The notes under the pieces: model-generated | The model's database searches: none | What the model was told of the DNA's origin: nothing | Seen by the model: the letters and a program-made list of their open reading frames with translations, nothing else | Part shown: one piece after another, positions 1-13,579 of the stretch | Layout: each line of letters starts with the position of its first letter | Numbering within the stretch: position 1 is the first letter of the stretch | NCBI RefSeq assembly: GCF_051014445.1 | Contig: NW_027488368.1 | Span: 3,348,001 to 3,412,000 of the forward strand | DNA: 64,000 nt | Direction: 5' to 3' | Origin: Colletes latitarsis | Lineage: Eukaryota; Arthropoda; Insecta; Hymenoptera; Colletidae | Program-made: the position numbers and the translations under genes

Positions 1-714
1 TTCATGAACAGATCCTGGGCTTTCTCTGGTTTGAATCACGAAGTAGTGTGGTACAACACTGAAACAGTCCATTAAACCTGGTTTCGATCAATATTTTAGA
101 GGATAACGCATGTTAGGTCTAGGATAGGCTTGGGATTTTCACTCATCAGACTCATACTTTCGCATTCTTCACATACTTGGTGAACGGATCCTGGGTTTTT
201 GCTGGTTTGGATCACGTAGTAATGTGGGACCACACTGGAACAGTCAATTAAACCTGGTTTCGATCAATATTTTGGAGAATAATTCATGTTAGGTCTAGGT
301 TAGGTCTGGGATTTGCTCTCAGCAGGCTCATTCTTTCGCATATTTCTCATACATGTTGAACAGATCCTGGGTTTTTTCTGGTTTGGAACACGTAGTAATG
401 TGAGACCACACTGAAACAATCAATTAAACATGGTCTGGATAAATATTTTAGAGGGTAACGCATGTTAGGTCTGGTTTAGGTCTAGGATTTGCCCTCATCA
501 GGCTCATACTTTCGCATATTTCTCATACTTCATGGCTAGATCCTGGGCTGTTTCTAGATTGCATCACGTAATAATGTAGTACCACACTGAAACAGTCAAT
601 GAAACCAGGTTTCCATCAATATCTTAGAAGACAACGCAAGTTAGGTCTAGGTAAGGCCTGAGATTTTCACTGATCAGACTCATTCTTTCGCATTCTTCAC
701 ATACCTGTTGAACG

Positions 715-890
715 GATCCTGGGTTTCTTCTGGTTTGGATCACGTAGTAATGTGGTACCACACTGAAACATTCAAATAAACCTGGTCTTGATAAATATTT
801 TAGAGAATAACGCATGTTAGGTCTGGGTTAGGTCTAGGGTTTGCCCTCATCGGGCTCATACTTTCGCATATTGCTCATACTTCATGGCTA
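715..890. repeat. Representative subfamily L monomer (176 bp)
   Basis: One monomer counted from GATCCTGGG to the next GATCCTGGG. It is given as a phase reference for subfamily L. It carries the palindrome TGTGGTACCACA and the TTAGG-containing tandem. Most L monomers keep this order of motifs and differ by scattered substitutions. Confidence 0.9.
751..762. other. Example of the recurrent monomer dyad TGTGGTACCACA
   Basis: A perfect 12-bp palindrome centred on GGTACC that occurs once per monomer in a large share of copies. Some L monomers extend it to the 16-bp AGTGTGGTACCACACT, for example near 2,513. Other copies keep the arms GTGG and CCAC around a different centre: GA, TT, AT, TG, TC or CA. 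Its role is unknown. Confidence 0.8.
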
Positions 891-2269
891 GATCCTGGGC
901 TATTTCTGGATTGGATCACGTAGTAAAGTGGTACCACACTGAAACATTCAATGAAACCTGGTCTGGATAAATATTTTAGAGGATAACGCATGTTAGGTCA
1001 AGGTTAGGTCTAAGGTTTGCCCTCATCAGGCTCACAGTTTCGCGTTTTTCACATACTTGTTGAACAGATCCTGGGTTTTTTCTGGTTTGGATCACGTAGT
1101 AATGTGGTACCACACTGAAACATTCAATTAAACCTGGTTTCGATCAATATTTTAGAGGATAACGCATGTCAGGTCTGGGATAGGTCTGGGATTAGCCCTC
1201 ATCAGGGTCATACTGTCGCACACTTGACATACTCGTTGATCAGATCCTGGGTTTTTTTCTGGTTTGGATCACGTAGTAATGGGGTACCACACTGAAACAG
1301 TCGATTAAACCTGGTTTCGATCAATATTATTGAGGATAACGCATGTCAGGTCTAGGTTAGACCTGGGATTTTCACTCATCAGACTCATACTTTCGCATTC
1401 TTCACATACTTGTTGAACGGATCCTGGGTTTTTTCTGGTTTGGATCACGTAGTAATGTGGGACCACACTGAAACAGTCAATTAAACCTGGTTTCGATCAA
1501 TATTTTAGAGAATAATTCATGTTAGGTCTTGGTTAGGTCTGGGATTTACTCTCATCGGGCTCATTCTTTCGCATATTACTCATACTTGATCGCTAGATCC
1601 TGGGCTTTTTCTGGATTGGATCACGTAGTTATGTGGGACCACACTGAAACAATCAATTAAACCAGGTCTTGATAAATATTTTGGAGGATAGCGCATGTTA
1701 GGTCTGGGATAGGTCTGGGATTTGCCCTCATCAGACTCATACTTTCGCACACTTCACATACTTGTTGAACGGATCCTGGGTTTTTTCTGGTTTGGATCAC
1801 GTAGTAATGTGGGACCACACTGAAACAGTCAATTAAACCTGGTTTCAATCAATATTTTAGAGAATAATTCATGTCAGGTCTAGGCTTGGCCTGGGATTTG
1901 CTCTTATCAGGCTCATTCTTCCGCATATTTCTCATACTTGATGGCTAGATTCTGGGCTTTTTCTGGATTGGATAACGTAGTAATGAAGTACAACACTGAA
2001 ACAGTCAATTAAAACTGGTTTCCATCAATATTTTAGAGGACAACGCATATTAAGTCTAGGTTAGGCCTGGGATTTGCCCTCATCAGGGTCATACTTTCGC
2101 AGTTTTAACATACTTGTTGAACGGATCCTGGGTTTTTTCTGGTTTGGTTCACGTAGTAATGTGGTACCACACTGAAACATTCAATTAAACCTGGTCTTGC
2201 TTAATATTTTAGAGGATAACGCATGTTAGGTTTGGGTTAGGTCCAGGATTTGCCCTCATCAGGCTCATA

Positions 2270-2690
2270 CCTTCGCATATTTCTCATACTTCATGGCTAG
2301 ATCCTGGGCTGTTTCTGGATTGTATCACGTAGTAATGTGATACCACGCTGAAACAGTCGATTAAACCTGGTTTCGAGCAATATTTTAGAGGATAACGCAA
2401 GTTAAGTCTGGGATAGGTCTGGGATTTGACCTCATCAGACTCTTACTTTCGCGTTTTACACATACTTGTTGAACAGATCCTGGGTTTTTTCTGGTTTGGA
2501 TCACGTAGTAGTGTGGTACCACACTGAAACAGTCCATTAAACTTGGTTGCGATCAATATTTTAGAGGATAGCGCATGTTAGGTCTGGGTTAGGTCAAGGA
2601 TTTGCCCTCATCAGGCTCATTCTTTCGCATATTTCTCAAACTTGATGGCTAGATCCAGGGCTTTTTCTGGATTGCATCACGTAGTAGTGT
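2270..2690. repeat. Duplicated block L1, copy 1 (partner 3,503-3,923)
   Basis: About 2.4 monomers recur 1,233 bp downstream (7 monomers plus 1 bp). Shared rare variants include GATACCACGCTG or GATGCCACGCTG, GCAAGTTAAGTCTGG, and AACTTGGTTGCGATC. The copies lose their shared variants on both sides of the stated limits, which are approximate. Confidence 0.75.
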
Positions 2691-2929
2691 GGTACCACAC
2701 TGAAACAGTCGATTAAACCTGGTTTCGATCAATATTTTAGAGGATAACGCGAGTTAGGTCTGGGATAGGTCTGGGATTTGACCTCGTCAGACTCATACTT
2801 TCGCACCCTTCACATACTCGTTGAACAGATCCTGGGTTATTTACTGGTTTGGATCACATAGTAATATGGTACCACACTGAAACAGTCGTTTCAACCAGGT
2901 TTCGATCAATATTTTTGAGGATACCGCAT

Positions 2930-3530
2930 GTTAGGTCTAGGTTAGACCTGGGATTTTCACTCATCAGACTCATACTTTCGCATTCTTCACATACTTGTTG
3001 AACGGATCCTGGGTTTTTTCTGGTTTGGATCACGTAGTAATGTCGGACCACACTGAAACAGTCAATTAAACCAGGTTTCGATCAATATTTTAGAGAATAA
3101 TTCAGGTTAGGTCTAGGTTAGGTCTGGGATTTGCTCTCATCAGGCTCATTCTTTCGCATATTTCTCATACATGTAGAACAGATCCTGGGTTTTTTCTGTT
3201 TTGGATCACGTAGTAATGTGGGACCACACTGAAACAATCAATTAAACCTGGTCTTGATAAATATTTTAGAGGATAACGCATGTTAAGTCTGGGTTAGGTC
3301 TAGGATTTGCCCTCATCAGGCTCATACTTTCGCATATTGCTCATACTTCATGGCTAGATCCTGGGCTGTTTCTGGATCGTATCACGTAGTAATGTGGCAC
3401 CACGCTGAAACAGTCAATTATACCTGATTTCGATCAATATTTTAGAGGATAACGCACGTTAGGTCTGGGATAGGTCTAGGGTTTGCCCTCATCAGGCTCT
3501 TACTTTCGCATATTTCTCATACTTCATGGC
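2930..3530. repeat. Duplicated block L2, copy 1 (partner 4,514-5,114)
   Basis: About 600 bp recur exactly 1,584 bp downstream (9 x 176). Shared diagnostic variants include ATACATGTAGAACAGATCC (the ATGTAG at 3,171 and 4,755) and TTTTTTCTGTTTTGGATC. The copies differ by several substitutions, for example TGTCGGACCAC against TGTGGGACCAC. Limits are approximate. Confidence 0.75.
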
Positions 3531-5119
3531 TAGATCCTGGGCTGTTTCTGGATTGTATCACGTAGTAATGTGATGCCACGCTGAAACAGTCGATTAAACC
3601 TGGTTTCGATCAATATTTTAGAGGATAACGCAAGTTAAGTCTGGGATAGGTCTGGGATTTGACCTCATCAGACTCATACTTTCGCGTTCTTCACATACTT
3701 GTTGAACAGATCCTGGGTTTTTTCTGGTTTGGATCACGTAGTAGTGTGGTACCACACTGAAACAGTCCATTAAACTTGGTTGCGATCAATATTTTAGAGG
3801 ATAGCGCATGTTAGGTCTGGGTTAGGTCAAGGATTTGCCCTCATCAGGCTCATTCTTTCGCATATTTCTCAAACTTGATGCCTAGATCCTGGGCTTTTTC
3901 TGGATTGCATCACGTAGTAATGTGGTACCACACTGAAACATTCAATTAAACCTGGTCTTGATAAATATTTTAGAGGATAACGCATGTTAGGTTTGGGTTA
4001 GGTCTAGGATTTGCGCTCATCAGGCTCATGCTTTCGCATATTTCTCATACTTCATGGCTAGATCCTGGGCTGTTTCTGGATTGTATCAGGTAGTAATGTG
4101 GTACCACGCTGAAACAGTCAATTAAACATGGTTTCGATCAATATTTTAGAGGATAACGCAAGTTAGGTCTGGGATAGGTCTGGGATTCGCCCTAATCAGG
4201 CTCATACTTTCGCGTTTTTCACATACTTGTTGAACTGATCCTGGGGTTTTCCTGGTTTGGATCACGTAGTAATGTGGTACCACACTGAAACAGTCGATTA
4301 AACCTGGTTTCGATCAATATTTTAGAGGATAACGCAAGTTAGGTCTGGGATAGGTCTGGGATTTGACCTCGTCAGACTCATACTTTCGCATTCTTCACAT
4401 ACTTGTTGAACGGATCCTGGGTTTTTTCTGTTTTGGATCACGTAGTAATGTGGGACCACACTGAAACAGTCAATTAAATCTGCTTTTGATCAATATTTTA
4501 GAGAATAATTCATGTTAGGTCTAGGTTAGACCTGGGATTTTCACTCATCAGACTCATACTTTCGCATTCTTCACATACTTGTTGAACGGATCCTGGGTTT
4601 TTTCTGGTTTGGATCACGTAGTAATGTGGGACCACACTGAAACAGTCAATTAAACCTGGTTTTGATCAATATTTTAGAGAATAATTCATGTTAGGTCTAG
4701 GTTAGGTCTGGGATTTGCTCTCATCAGGCTCATTCTTTCGCATATTTCTCATACATGTAGAACAGATCCTGGGTTTTTTCTGTTTTGGATCACGTAGTAA
4801 TGTGGGACCACACTGAAACAATCAATTAAACCTGGTCTTGATAAATATTTTAGAGGATAACGCATGTTAGGTCTGGGTTAGGTCTAGGATTTGCCCTCAT
4901 CAGGCTCATACTTTCGCATATTGCTCATACTTCATGGCCAGATCCTGGGCTGTTTCTGGATTGTATCACGTAGTAATGTGGTACCACGCTGAAACAGTCA
5001 ATTAAACCTGATTTCGATCAATATTTTAGAGGATAACGCAAGTTAGGTCTGGGATAGGTCTAGGATTTGCCCTCATCAGCCTCTTACTTTCGCATATTTC
5101 TCATACTTCATCGCTAGAT

Positions 5120-5900
5120 CCTGGGCTATTTCTGGATTGGATCACGTAGTAATGTAGTACCACACTGAAACAGTCAATGAAACCAGGTTTCCATCAATAT
5201 TTTAGAAGACAACGCAAGTTAGGTCTAGGTAAGGCCTGAGATTTTAACTGATCAGACTCATACTTTCGCATTCTTCACATACTGGTTGTACGGATCCTCG
5301 GTTTTTTCAGGTTTGGATCACGTAGTAATGTGGTACCACACTGAAACATTCAATGAAACCTGGTCTGGATAAATATTTTAGAGGATAACGCATGTTAGGT
5401 CAAGGTTAGGTCTAAGATTTGCCCCCATCAGGCTCACACTTTCGCGTTTTTCACATACTTGTTGAACAGATCCTGGGTTTCTTCTGGTTTGGATCACGTA
5501 GTAATGTGGTACCACACTGAAACAGTCCATTAAACCTGGTTTCGCTCAATATTTTAGAGGATAACGCATGTTAGGTCTAGGTTAGGTCTGGGATTTGCTG
5601 TCATCAGGCTCATTCTTTCGCATATTTCTCATACTTGATGGCTAGATCCTGGGCTTTTTCTAGATTGCATCACGTAGTAATGTAGTACCACACTGAAACA
5701 GTCAATGAAACCAGGTTTCCATCAATATTTTAGAAGACAACGCAAGTTAGGTCTAGGTAAGGCCTGAGATTTTAACTGATCAGACTCATACTTTCGCATT
5801 CTTCACATACTGGTTGTACGGATCCTCGGTTTTTTCTGGTTTGGATCACGTAGTAATGTGGTACCACACTGAAACATTCAATTAAACCTGGTCTTGAGAA
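5120..5900. repeat. Local trimer (528-bp) duplication in subfamily L
   Basis: The variant string GTCAATGAAACCAGG, together with AGAAGACAACGC and AAGGCCTGAG, occurs after CACACT at 5,161 and again at 5,689. These are 528 bp, or 3 monomers, apart. The same variant monomer also lies near 583, 7,640 and 9,570, so this trimer has been spread through the L array. Confidence 0.7.
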
Positions 5901-7167
5901 ATATTTTAGAGAATAACGCATGTTAGGACTGGGCTAGGTCTAGGATTTGCCCTCATCGGGCTCACACTTTCGCATATTTCTCATACTTCATGGCTAGATC
6001 CTGGGCTATTTCTGGATTGGATCACGTAGTAATGTGGTACCACACTAAAACAGTCAATTAAACCTGGTTTCGATCAATATTTTAGAGGATAACGCATGTT
6101 AGGTCTGGGATAGGTCTGGGATTAGCTCTCATAAGGGTCATACTGTCGCACACTTGACATATTCGTTGATCAGATCCTGGGTTTTTTTCAAGTTAGGATC
6201 ACGTAGTAATGTTGCACCACACTGAAACAGTCGATTAAACCTGGTTTCGATCAATATTATTGAGGATAACGCATGTTAGGTCTAGGTTAGGCCTGGGATT
6301 TTCACTCATCAGACTCATACTTTCGCATATTTCTCATACTTCATGGCTAGATCCTGGGCTATTTCTGGATTGGATCACGTAGTAATGTGGTACCACACTG
6401 AAACATTCAATTAAACCAGGTCTTGATAAATATTTTAGAGGATAACGCATGTTAGGTTTGGGTTAGGTCTAGGATTTGCCCTCATCAGGCTCATACTTTC
6501 GCATATTTCTTATACTTCATGGCTAGATCCTGGGTTTTTTCTGGTTTGGATCACGTAGTAATGTGGGACCACACTGAAACAGTCAATTAAACCTGGTTTC
6601 GATCAATATTTTAGAGAATAATTCATGTTAGGTCTAGGTTAGGTCTGGGATTTACTCTCATCAGGCTCATTCTTTCGCATATTACTCATACTTGATGGCT
6701 AGATCCTGGGCTTTTTCTGGATTGGATCACGTAGTAATGTGGGACCACACTGAAACAATCAATTAAACCTGGTCTTGATAAATATTTTAGAGAATAATTC
6801 ATGTTAGGTCTAGGTTAGGTCTGGGATTTGCTCTTATCAGGCTCATTCTTTCGCATATTTCTCATACTTGATGGCTAGATTCTGGGCTTTTTCTGGATTG
6901 CATAACGTAGTAATGAAGTACAACACTGAAACAGTCAATTAAACCTGGTTTCCATCAATATTTTAGAGGACAACGCATAATAGGTCTGGGTTAGGTCTGG
7001 GATTTGCCCTCATCAGGGTCATACTTTCGCAGTTTTAACATACATGTTGGCCTGATCGAGGGTTTTTTCTGCTTTGGATCACGTAGTAAAGTGGTACCAC
7101 GCTGAAACAGTCAATTAAACCTGATTTCGATCAATATTTTAGAGGATAACGCAAGTTAGGTCTGGGA

Positions 7168-8319
7168 TAGGTCTAGGATTTGCCCTCATCAGGCTCTTAC
7201 TTTCGCATATTTCTCATACTTCATGGCTAGATCCTGGGCTATTTCTGGATTGGATCACGTAGTAAAGTGGTACCACACTGAAACATTCAATGAAACCTGG
7301 TCTGGATAAATATTTTAGAGGATAACGCATGTTAGGTCAATGTTAGGTCTAAGATTTGCCCCCATCAGGCTCACAGTTTCGCGTTTTTCACATACTTGTT
7401 GAACAGATCCTGGGTTTTTTCTGGTTTGGATCACGTAGTAATGTGGTACCACACTGAAACAGTCCATTAAACATGGTTTCGCTCAATATTTTAGAGGATA
7501 ACGCATGTTAGGTCTAGGTTAGGTCTGGGATTTGCTGTCATCAGGCTCATTCTTTCGCATATTTCTCATACTTGATGGCTAGATCCTGGGCTTCTTCTAG
7601 ATTGCATCACGTAGTAATGTAGTACCACACTGAAACAGTCAATGAAACCAGGTTTCCATCAATATTTTAGAAGATAACGCAAGTTAGGTCTAGGTAAGGC
7701 CTGAGATTTTCACTGATCAGACTCATACTTTCGCATTCTTCACATACTGGTTGTACGGATCCTCGGTTTTTTCTGGTTTGGCTCACGTAGTAATGTGGTA
7801 CCACACTGAAACATTCAATTAAACCTGGTCTTGAGAAATATTTTAGAGAATAACGCATGTTAGGACTGGGCTAGGTCTAGGATTTGCCCTCATCGGGCTC
7901 ACACTTTCGCATATATATCATACTTCATGGCTAGATCCTGGGCTATTTCTGGATTGGATCACGTAGTAAAGTGGTACCACACTGAAGCATTCAATGAAAC
8001 CTGGTCTGGATAAATATTTTAGAGGATAACGCATGTTAGGTCAAGGTTAGGTCTAAGATTTGCCCTCATCAGGCTCACAATTACGCGTTTTTCACATACT
8101 TGTTGAACAGATCCAGGGTTTTTTCTGGTTTGGATCACGTAGTAATGTGGTACCACACTGAAACAATCAATTAAACCTGGTCTTGATAAATATTTTGGAG
8201 GATAACGCAAGTTAGGTCTGGGTTAGGTCTGTGATTTGCCCTCATCAGGGTCATACTTTCGCAGTTTTAACATACATGTTGGCCTGATCGAGGGTTTTTT
8301 CTGCTTTGGATCACGTAGT
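7168..8319. repeat. Duplicated block L3, copy 1 (partner 9,105-10,256)
   Basis: About 1.15 kb recur 1,937 bp downstream (11 monomers plus 1 bp). The copies share many private variants: CATATATATCATAC, ACATACTGGTTGTACGG, CTCACAATTACGCG, and the unusual CATGTTGGCCTGATCGAGG. Only scattered single-base differences were seen, for instance AGAAGATAACG in copy 1 and AGAAGACAACG in copy 2. Both edges fall where the shared variants stop. Confidence 0.85.
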
Positions 8320-9104
8320 AAAGTGGTGCTACAATGAAACAGTACATTAAACCTGGTTTCCATCAATATTTTAGAGGACAACGCATGTTAGATCTAGGTT
8401 AGGCCTGGGGTTTTCACTCATCAGACTCATACTTTCGCATTCTTCACATACTTGTTGAAATGATCCTGGGTTTTTCCTGGTTTGGATCACGTAGTAATGT
8501 GGTTCCACACTGAATCAGTCGATTAAACCTGGTTTCGATCAATATTTTGGAGGATAACGCAAGTTAGGTCTGGGATAGGTCTGGGATTTGACCTCGTCAG
8601 ACTCATACTTTCGCACCCTTCACATACTCGTTGAACAGATCCTGGGTTATTTTCTGGTTTGGATCACATAGTAATATGTTACCACACTGAAACAGTCGAT
8701 TAAACCAGGTTTCGATCAATATTTTTGAGGATAACGCATGTTAGGTCTAGGTTAGACCTGGGACTTTCACTCATCAGACTCATACTTTCGCATTCTTCAC
8801 ATACTTGTTGAACGGACCCTGGGTGTTTTCTGGTTTGGATCACGTAGTAATGTGGTACCACACTGAAACAGTCAATTAAACCTGGTTTCGATCAATATTT
8901 TAGAGGATAACGCAAGTTAGGTCTAGGTTAGACCTGGGACTTTCACTCATCAGACTCATACTTTCGCATTCTTCACATACTTGTTGAACGGACCCTGGGT
9001 TTTTTCTGTTTTGGATCACGTAGTAATGTGGGACCACACTGAAACAATCAATTAAACCTGGTCTTGATAAATATTTTAGAGGATAACGCATGTTAGGTCT
9101 GGGT

Positions 9105-10256
9105 TAGGTCTAGGATTTGCCCTCATCAGGCTCTTACTTTCGCATATTTCTCATACTTCATGGCTAGATCCTGGGCTATTTCTGGATTGGATCACGTAGT
9201 AAAGTGGTACCACACTGAAACATTCAATGAAACCTGGTCTGGATAAATATTTTAGAGGATAACGCATGTTAGGTCAATGTTAGGTCTAAGATTTGCCCCC
9301 ATCAGGCTCACAGTTTCGCGTTTTTCACATACTTGTTGAACAGATCCTGGGTTTTTTCTGGTTTGGATCACGTAGTAATGTGGTACCACACTGAAACAGT
9401 CCATTAAACATGGTTTCGCTCAATATTTTAGAGGATAACGCATGTTAGGTCTAGGTTAGGTCTGGGATTTGCTGTCATCAGGCTCATTCTTTCGCATATT
9501 TCTCATACTTGATGGCTAGATCCTGGGCTTTTTCTAGATTGCATCACGTAGTAATGTAGTACCACACTGAAACAGTCAATGAAACCAGGTTTCCATCAAT
9601 ATTTTAGAAGACAACGCAAGTTAGGTCTAGGTAAGGCCTGAGATTTTCACTGATCAGACTCATACTTTCGCATTCTTCACATACTGGTTGTACGGATCCT
9701 CGGTTTTTTCTGGTTTGGCTCACGTAGTAATGTGGTACCACACTGAAACATTCAATTAAACCTGGTCTTGAGAAATATTTTAGAGAATAACGCATGTTAG
9801 GACTGGGCTAGGTCTAGGATTTGCCCTCATCGGGCTCACACTTTCGCATATATATCATACTTCATGGCTAGATCCTGGGCTATTTCTGGATTGGATCACG
9901 TAGTAAAGTGGTACCACACTGAAGCATTCAATGAAACCTGGTCTGGATAAATATTTTAGAGGATAACGCATGTTAGGTCAAGGTTAGGTCTAAGATTTGC
10001 CCTCATCAGGCTCACAATTACGCGTTTTTCACATACTTGTTGAACAGATCCAGGGTTTTTTCAGGTTTGGATCACGTAGTAATGTGGTACCACACTGAAA
10101 CATTAAATTAAACCTGGTCTTGATAAATATTTTAGAGGATAACGCATGTTAGGTCTGGGTTAGGTCTGTGATTTGCCCTCATCAGGGTCATACTTTCGCA
10201 GTTTTAACATACATGTTGGCCTGATCGAGGGTTTTTTCTGCTTTGGATCACGTAGT
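9105..10256. repeat. Duplicated block L3, copy 2
   Basis: This is the partner of 7,168-8,319 in direct orientation. After about 10,256 the two diverge: copy 1 continues with GTGGTGCTACAATG and copy 2 with GTGGTGCCACACTG. Confidence 0.85.
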
Positions 10257-10319
10257 AAAGTGGTGCCACACTGAAACAGTCCATTAAACCTGGTTTGGAT
10301 CAATATTTTAGAGGATAAC

Positions 10320-11150
10320 GCATGTTAGGTCTGGGATAGGTCTGGGATTTGCCCTCATCAGACTCATACTTTCGCACACTTCACATACTCGTTGAACAGA
10401 TCCTGGGTTATTTTCTGGTTTGGATCACATAGTAATGTGGTACCACACTGAAACAGTCGATTAAACCAGGTTTCGATCAATATTTTTGAGGATAACGCAT
10501 GTTAGGTCTAGGTTAGGCCTGGGATTTTCACTCATCAAACTCATACTTTCGCATTGTTCACATACTTGTTGAACGGATCCTGGGTTTTTTCTGGTTTGCA
10601 TCACGTAGTAATGTGGGACCACACTGAAACAGTCAATTAAACCTGGTTTCGATCAATATTTTAGAGGATAACGCAAGTTAGGTCTGGGATAGGTCTGGGA
10701 TTTGCCCTCATCAGGCTCATACTTTCGCGTTTTTCACATACTTGTTGAACAGATCCTGGGTTTTTTCTGGTTTGGATCACGTAGTAGTGTGGTACCACAC
10801 AGAAACAGTCCATTAAACCTGGTTGCGATCAATATTTTAGAGGATAACGCATGTTAGGTCTGGGTTAGGTCTAGGATTTGTCCTCATCAGGCTCATTCTT
10901 TCGCATATTTCTTATACTTGATGGCTAGATCCTAGGCTTTTTCTGGATTGCATCACGTAGTAATGTGGTTCCGCACTGAAACATTCAATTAAACCTGGTC
11001 TTGATAAATATTTTAGAGGATAACGCATGTTAGGTCTGGGATAGGTCTGGGATTTGCCATCATCAGGCTCATACTTTTGCAGTTTTAACATGCATGCTGA
11101 CCTGATCGAGGGTTTTTTCTGCTTTGGATCACGTAGTAAAGTGGTACCAA
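10320..11150. repeat. Duplicated block L4, copy 1 (partners 12,434-13,264 and 15,450-15,985)
   Basis: About 830 bp recur 2,114 bp downstream (12 monomers plus 2 bp), and a shorter third copy lies beyond the LTR insertion. Shared variants are GGGTTATTTTCTGG with CACATAGTAATG, TCATCAAACTCATAC, AGATCCTAGGCTTTTTC, GGTTCCGCACTG, and CATGCATGCTGACCTG. The third copy keeps only the first three monomers. Confidence 0.85.
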
Positions 11151-12433
11151 ACTGAAACAGTCGATTAAACCAGGTTTCGATCAATATTTTTGAGGATATC
11201 GCATGTTAGGTCTGGGATAGGTCTGGGATTTGCCCTCACCAGGCTCATACTTTCGCGTTTTTCACATACTTGTTGAACAGATCCTGGGTTTTTTCTGGTT
11301 TGGATCACGTAGTAGTGTGGTACCACACAGAAACAGTCCATTAAACCTGCTTGCGATCAATATTTTAGAGGATAACGCATGTTAGGTCTGGGTTAGGTCT
11401 AGGATTTGCCCTCATCAGGCTCATTCTTTCGCATATTTCTTATACTTGATGGCTAGATCCTGGGCTATTTCTGGATTGGATCACGTAGCGAAAGTGGTAC
11501 CACACTGAAACATTCAATGAAACCTGGTCTGGGGAAATATTTTAGAGGATAACGCATCTTTGGTCTGGGTTAGGTCTAAGATTTGCCCTCATCAGGCTCA
11601 CAGTTTCGCGTTTTTCACATACTTGTTGAACGGATCCTGGGTTTTTTCTGGTTTGGATCACGTAGTAATGTGGGACCACACTGAAACAGTCAATTAAACC
11701 TGGTTTCGACCAATACTTTAGAGAATAATTCATGTTAGGTCTAGGTTAGGTCTGGGATTTGCTCTCATCAGGCTCATTCTTTCGCATATTTCTCATACTT
11801 GATGGCTAGATCCTGGGCTTTTTCTGGATTGCATCACGTAGTAATGAAGTACAACACTGAAACAGTCAATTAAACCTGGTTTCCATCAATATTTTAGAGG
11901 ACAACGCAAGTTAGGTCTGGGATAGGTCTAGGATTTGCCCTCATCAGGCTCATACTTTCGCATATTTCTCATACTTCATGGCTAGATCCTGGGCTATTTC
12001 TGGTTTGGATTACGTAGTAGTGTGGTACCACACTGAAACAGTCCATTAAACCTGGTTTCGCTCAATATTTTAGAGGATAACGCATGTTAGGTCTAGGTCA
12101 GGCCTGGGATTTTCACTCATCAGACTCATACTTTCGCATTCTTCACATACTTGTTGAACGGATCCTGGGTTTTTTCTGGTTTGGATCACGTAGTAATGTG
12201 GGACCACACTGAAACAATCAATTAAACCTGGTCTTGATAAATATTTTAGAGGATAACGCAAGTTAGGTCTGGGATAGGTCTGGGATTTGCCCTCATCAGG
12301 CTCATACTTTCCCGTTTTTCACATACTTGTTGAACGGATCCTGGGTTTTTTCTGGTTTGGATCGCGAAGTAATGTGGGACCACACTGAAACAATCAACTA
12401 AACCTGGTCTTGATAAATATTTTAGAGGATAGC

Positions 12434-13264
12434 GCATGTTAGGTCTGGGATAGGTCTGGGATTTGCCCTCATCAGACTCATACTTTCGCACACTTCACAT
12501 ACTCGTTGAACAGATCCTGGGTTATTTTCTGGTTTGGATCACATAGTAATGTGGTACCACACTGAAACAGTCGATTAAACCAGGTTTCGATCAATATTTT
12601 TTAGGATAACGCATGTTAGGTCTAGGTTAGGCCTGGGATTTTCACTCATCAAACTCATACTTTCGCATTCTTCACATACTTGTTGAACGGATCCTGGGTT
12701 TTTTCTGGTTTGCATCACGTAGTAATGTGGGACCACACTGAAACAGTCAATTAAACCTGGTTTCGATCAATATTTTAGAGGATAACGCAAGTTAGGTCTG
12801 GGATAGGTCTGGGATTTGCCCTCATCAGGCTCATACTTTCGCGTTTTTCACATACTTGTTGAACAGATCCTGGGTTTTTTCTGGTTTGGATCACGTAGTA
12901 GTGTGGTACCACACAGAAACAGTCCATTAAACCTGGTTTCGCTCAATATTTTAGAGGATAACGCATGTTAGGTCTGCGTTAGGTCTAGGATTTGCCCTCA
13001 TCAGGCTCATTCTTTCGCATATTTCTTATACTTCATGGCTAGATCCTAGGCTTTTTCTGGATTGCATCACGTAGTAATGTGGTTCCGCACTGAAACATTC
13101 AATTAAACCTGGTCTTGATAAATATTTTAGAGGATAACGCATGTTAGGTCTGGGATAGGTGTGGGATTTGCCATCATCAGGCTCATACTTTCGCAGTTTT
13201 AACATGCATGCTGACCTGATCGAGGGTTTTTTCTGCTTTGAATCACGTAGTAAAGTGGTACCAC
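12434..13264. repeat. Duplicated block L4, copy 2
   Basis: This is the direct-repeat partner of 10,320-11,150 and carries the same private variants in the same order. It ends about 285 bp before the LTR insertion site. Differences include TTTTTTAGG against TTTTTGAGG. Confidence 0.85.
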
Positions 13265-13544
13265 ACTAAAACTGTCAATTAAACCTGGTTTCGATCAATA
13301 TTTTAGAGGATATCGCAAGTTAGGTCTGGGATAGGTCTGTGATTTGCCCTCATCAGACTCATACTTTCGCACACTTCACATACTCGTTGATCAGATCCTG
13401 GGTTTTTTTCTGGTTTGGTTCACGTAGTAATGTGGTACCACACTGAAACATTCAATTAAACCTGGTCTTGATAAATATTTTAGAGGATAACGCATGTTAG
13501 GTCTGGGTTAGGTCTAGGATTTGCCCTCATCGGGCTCATACTTT

Positions 13545-13549
13545 CGCAT
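13545..13549. repeat. Target-site duplication, left copy (CGCAT)
   Basis: The left satellite ends in CTCATACTTTCGCAT and the right satellite resumes with CGCATATTTCTCATAC. A normal L monomer reads TTTCGCATATTTCTC, so the five bases CGCAT are present once too often, as expected of an integrase-made 5-bp duplication. Confidence 0.9.
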
Positions 13550-13573
13550 TGTTTAAAGATCGAGTTAATTGGA

Positions 13574-13579
13574 TTTATT
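13574..13579 (-). promoter_or_regulatory. Possible poly(A) signal AATAAA on the reverse strand of the LTR
   Basis: TTTATT on the + strand reads AATAAA on the - strand. It lies 25-30 bp from the LTR end. It would fit a 3' processing signal if the element is read on the - strand. A hexamer alone is weak evidence. Confidence 0.25.

Larger units (their letters stand above)
1..13549. repeat. Satellite array, subfamily L (proximal part), ~176-bp monomer
   Basis: The stretch is an uninterrupted head-to-tail array of a monomer near 176 bp. For example, CACGTAGTAA recurs at 741 and 917, and GATCCTGGG at 715 and 891. All copies run in the same direction. Typical landmarks in order are GATCCTGGG, TTTTTTCTGGTTTGGATCAC, GTAGTAATGTGGTACCAC, ACTGAAACAGTCAATTAAAC, CGATCAATATTTTAGAGG, ATAACGCATGTTAGGTCTGG, CCTCATCAGGCTCATAC, TTTCGC and TTCACATACTTGTTGAAC. 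Small indels are common, such as an extra base in the GGGTTATTTTC variant, so individual monomers are about 175-178 bp. Several multi-monomer blocks are duplicated within it (listed separately). No gene was seen. Open frames on the reverse strand are repeat translations. The first monomer is cut by the window start. Confidence 0.97.
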
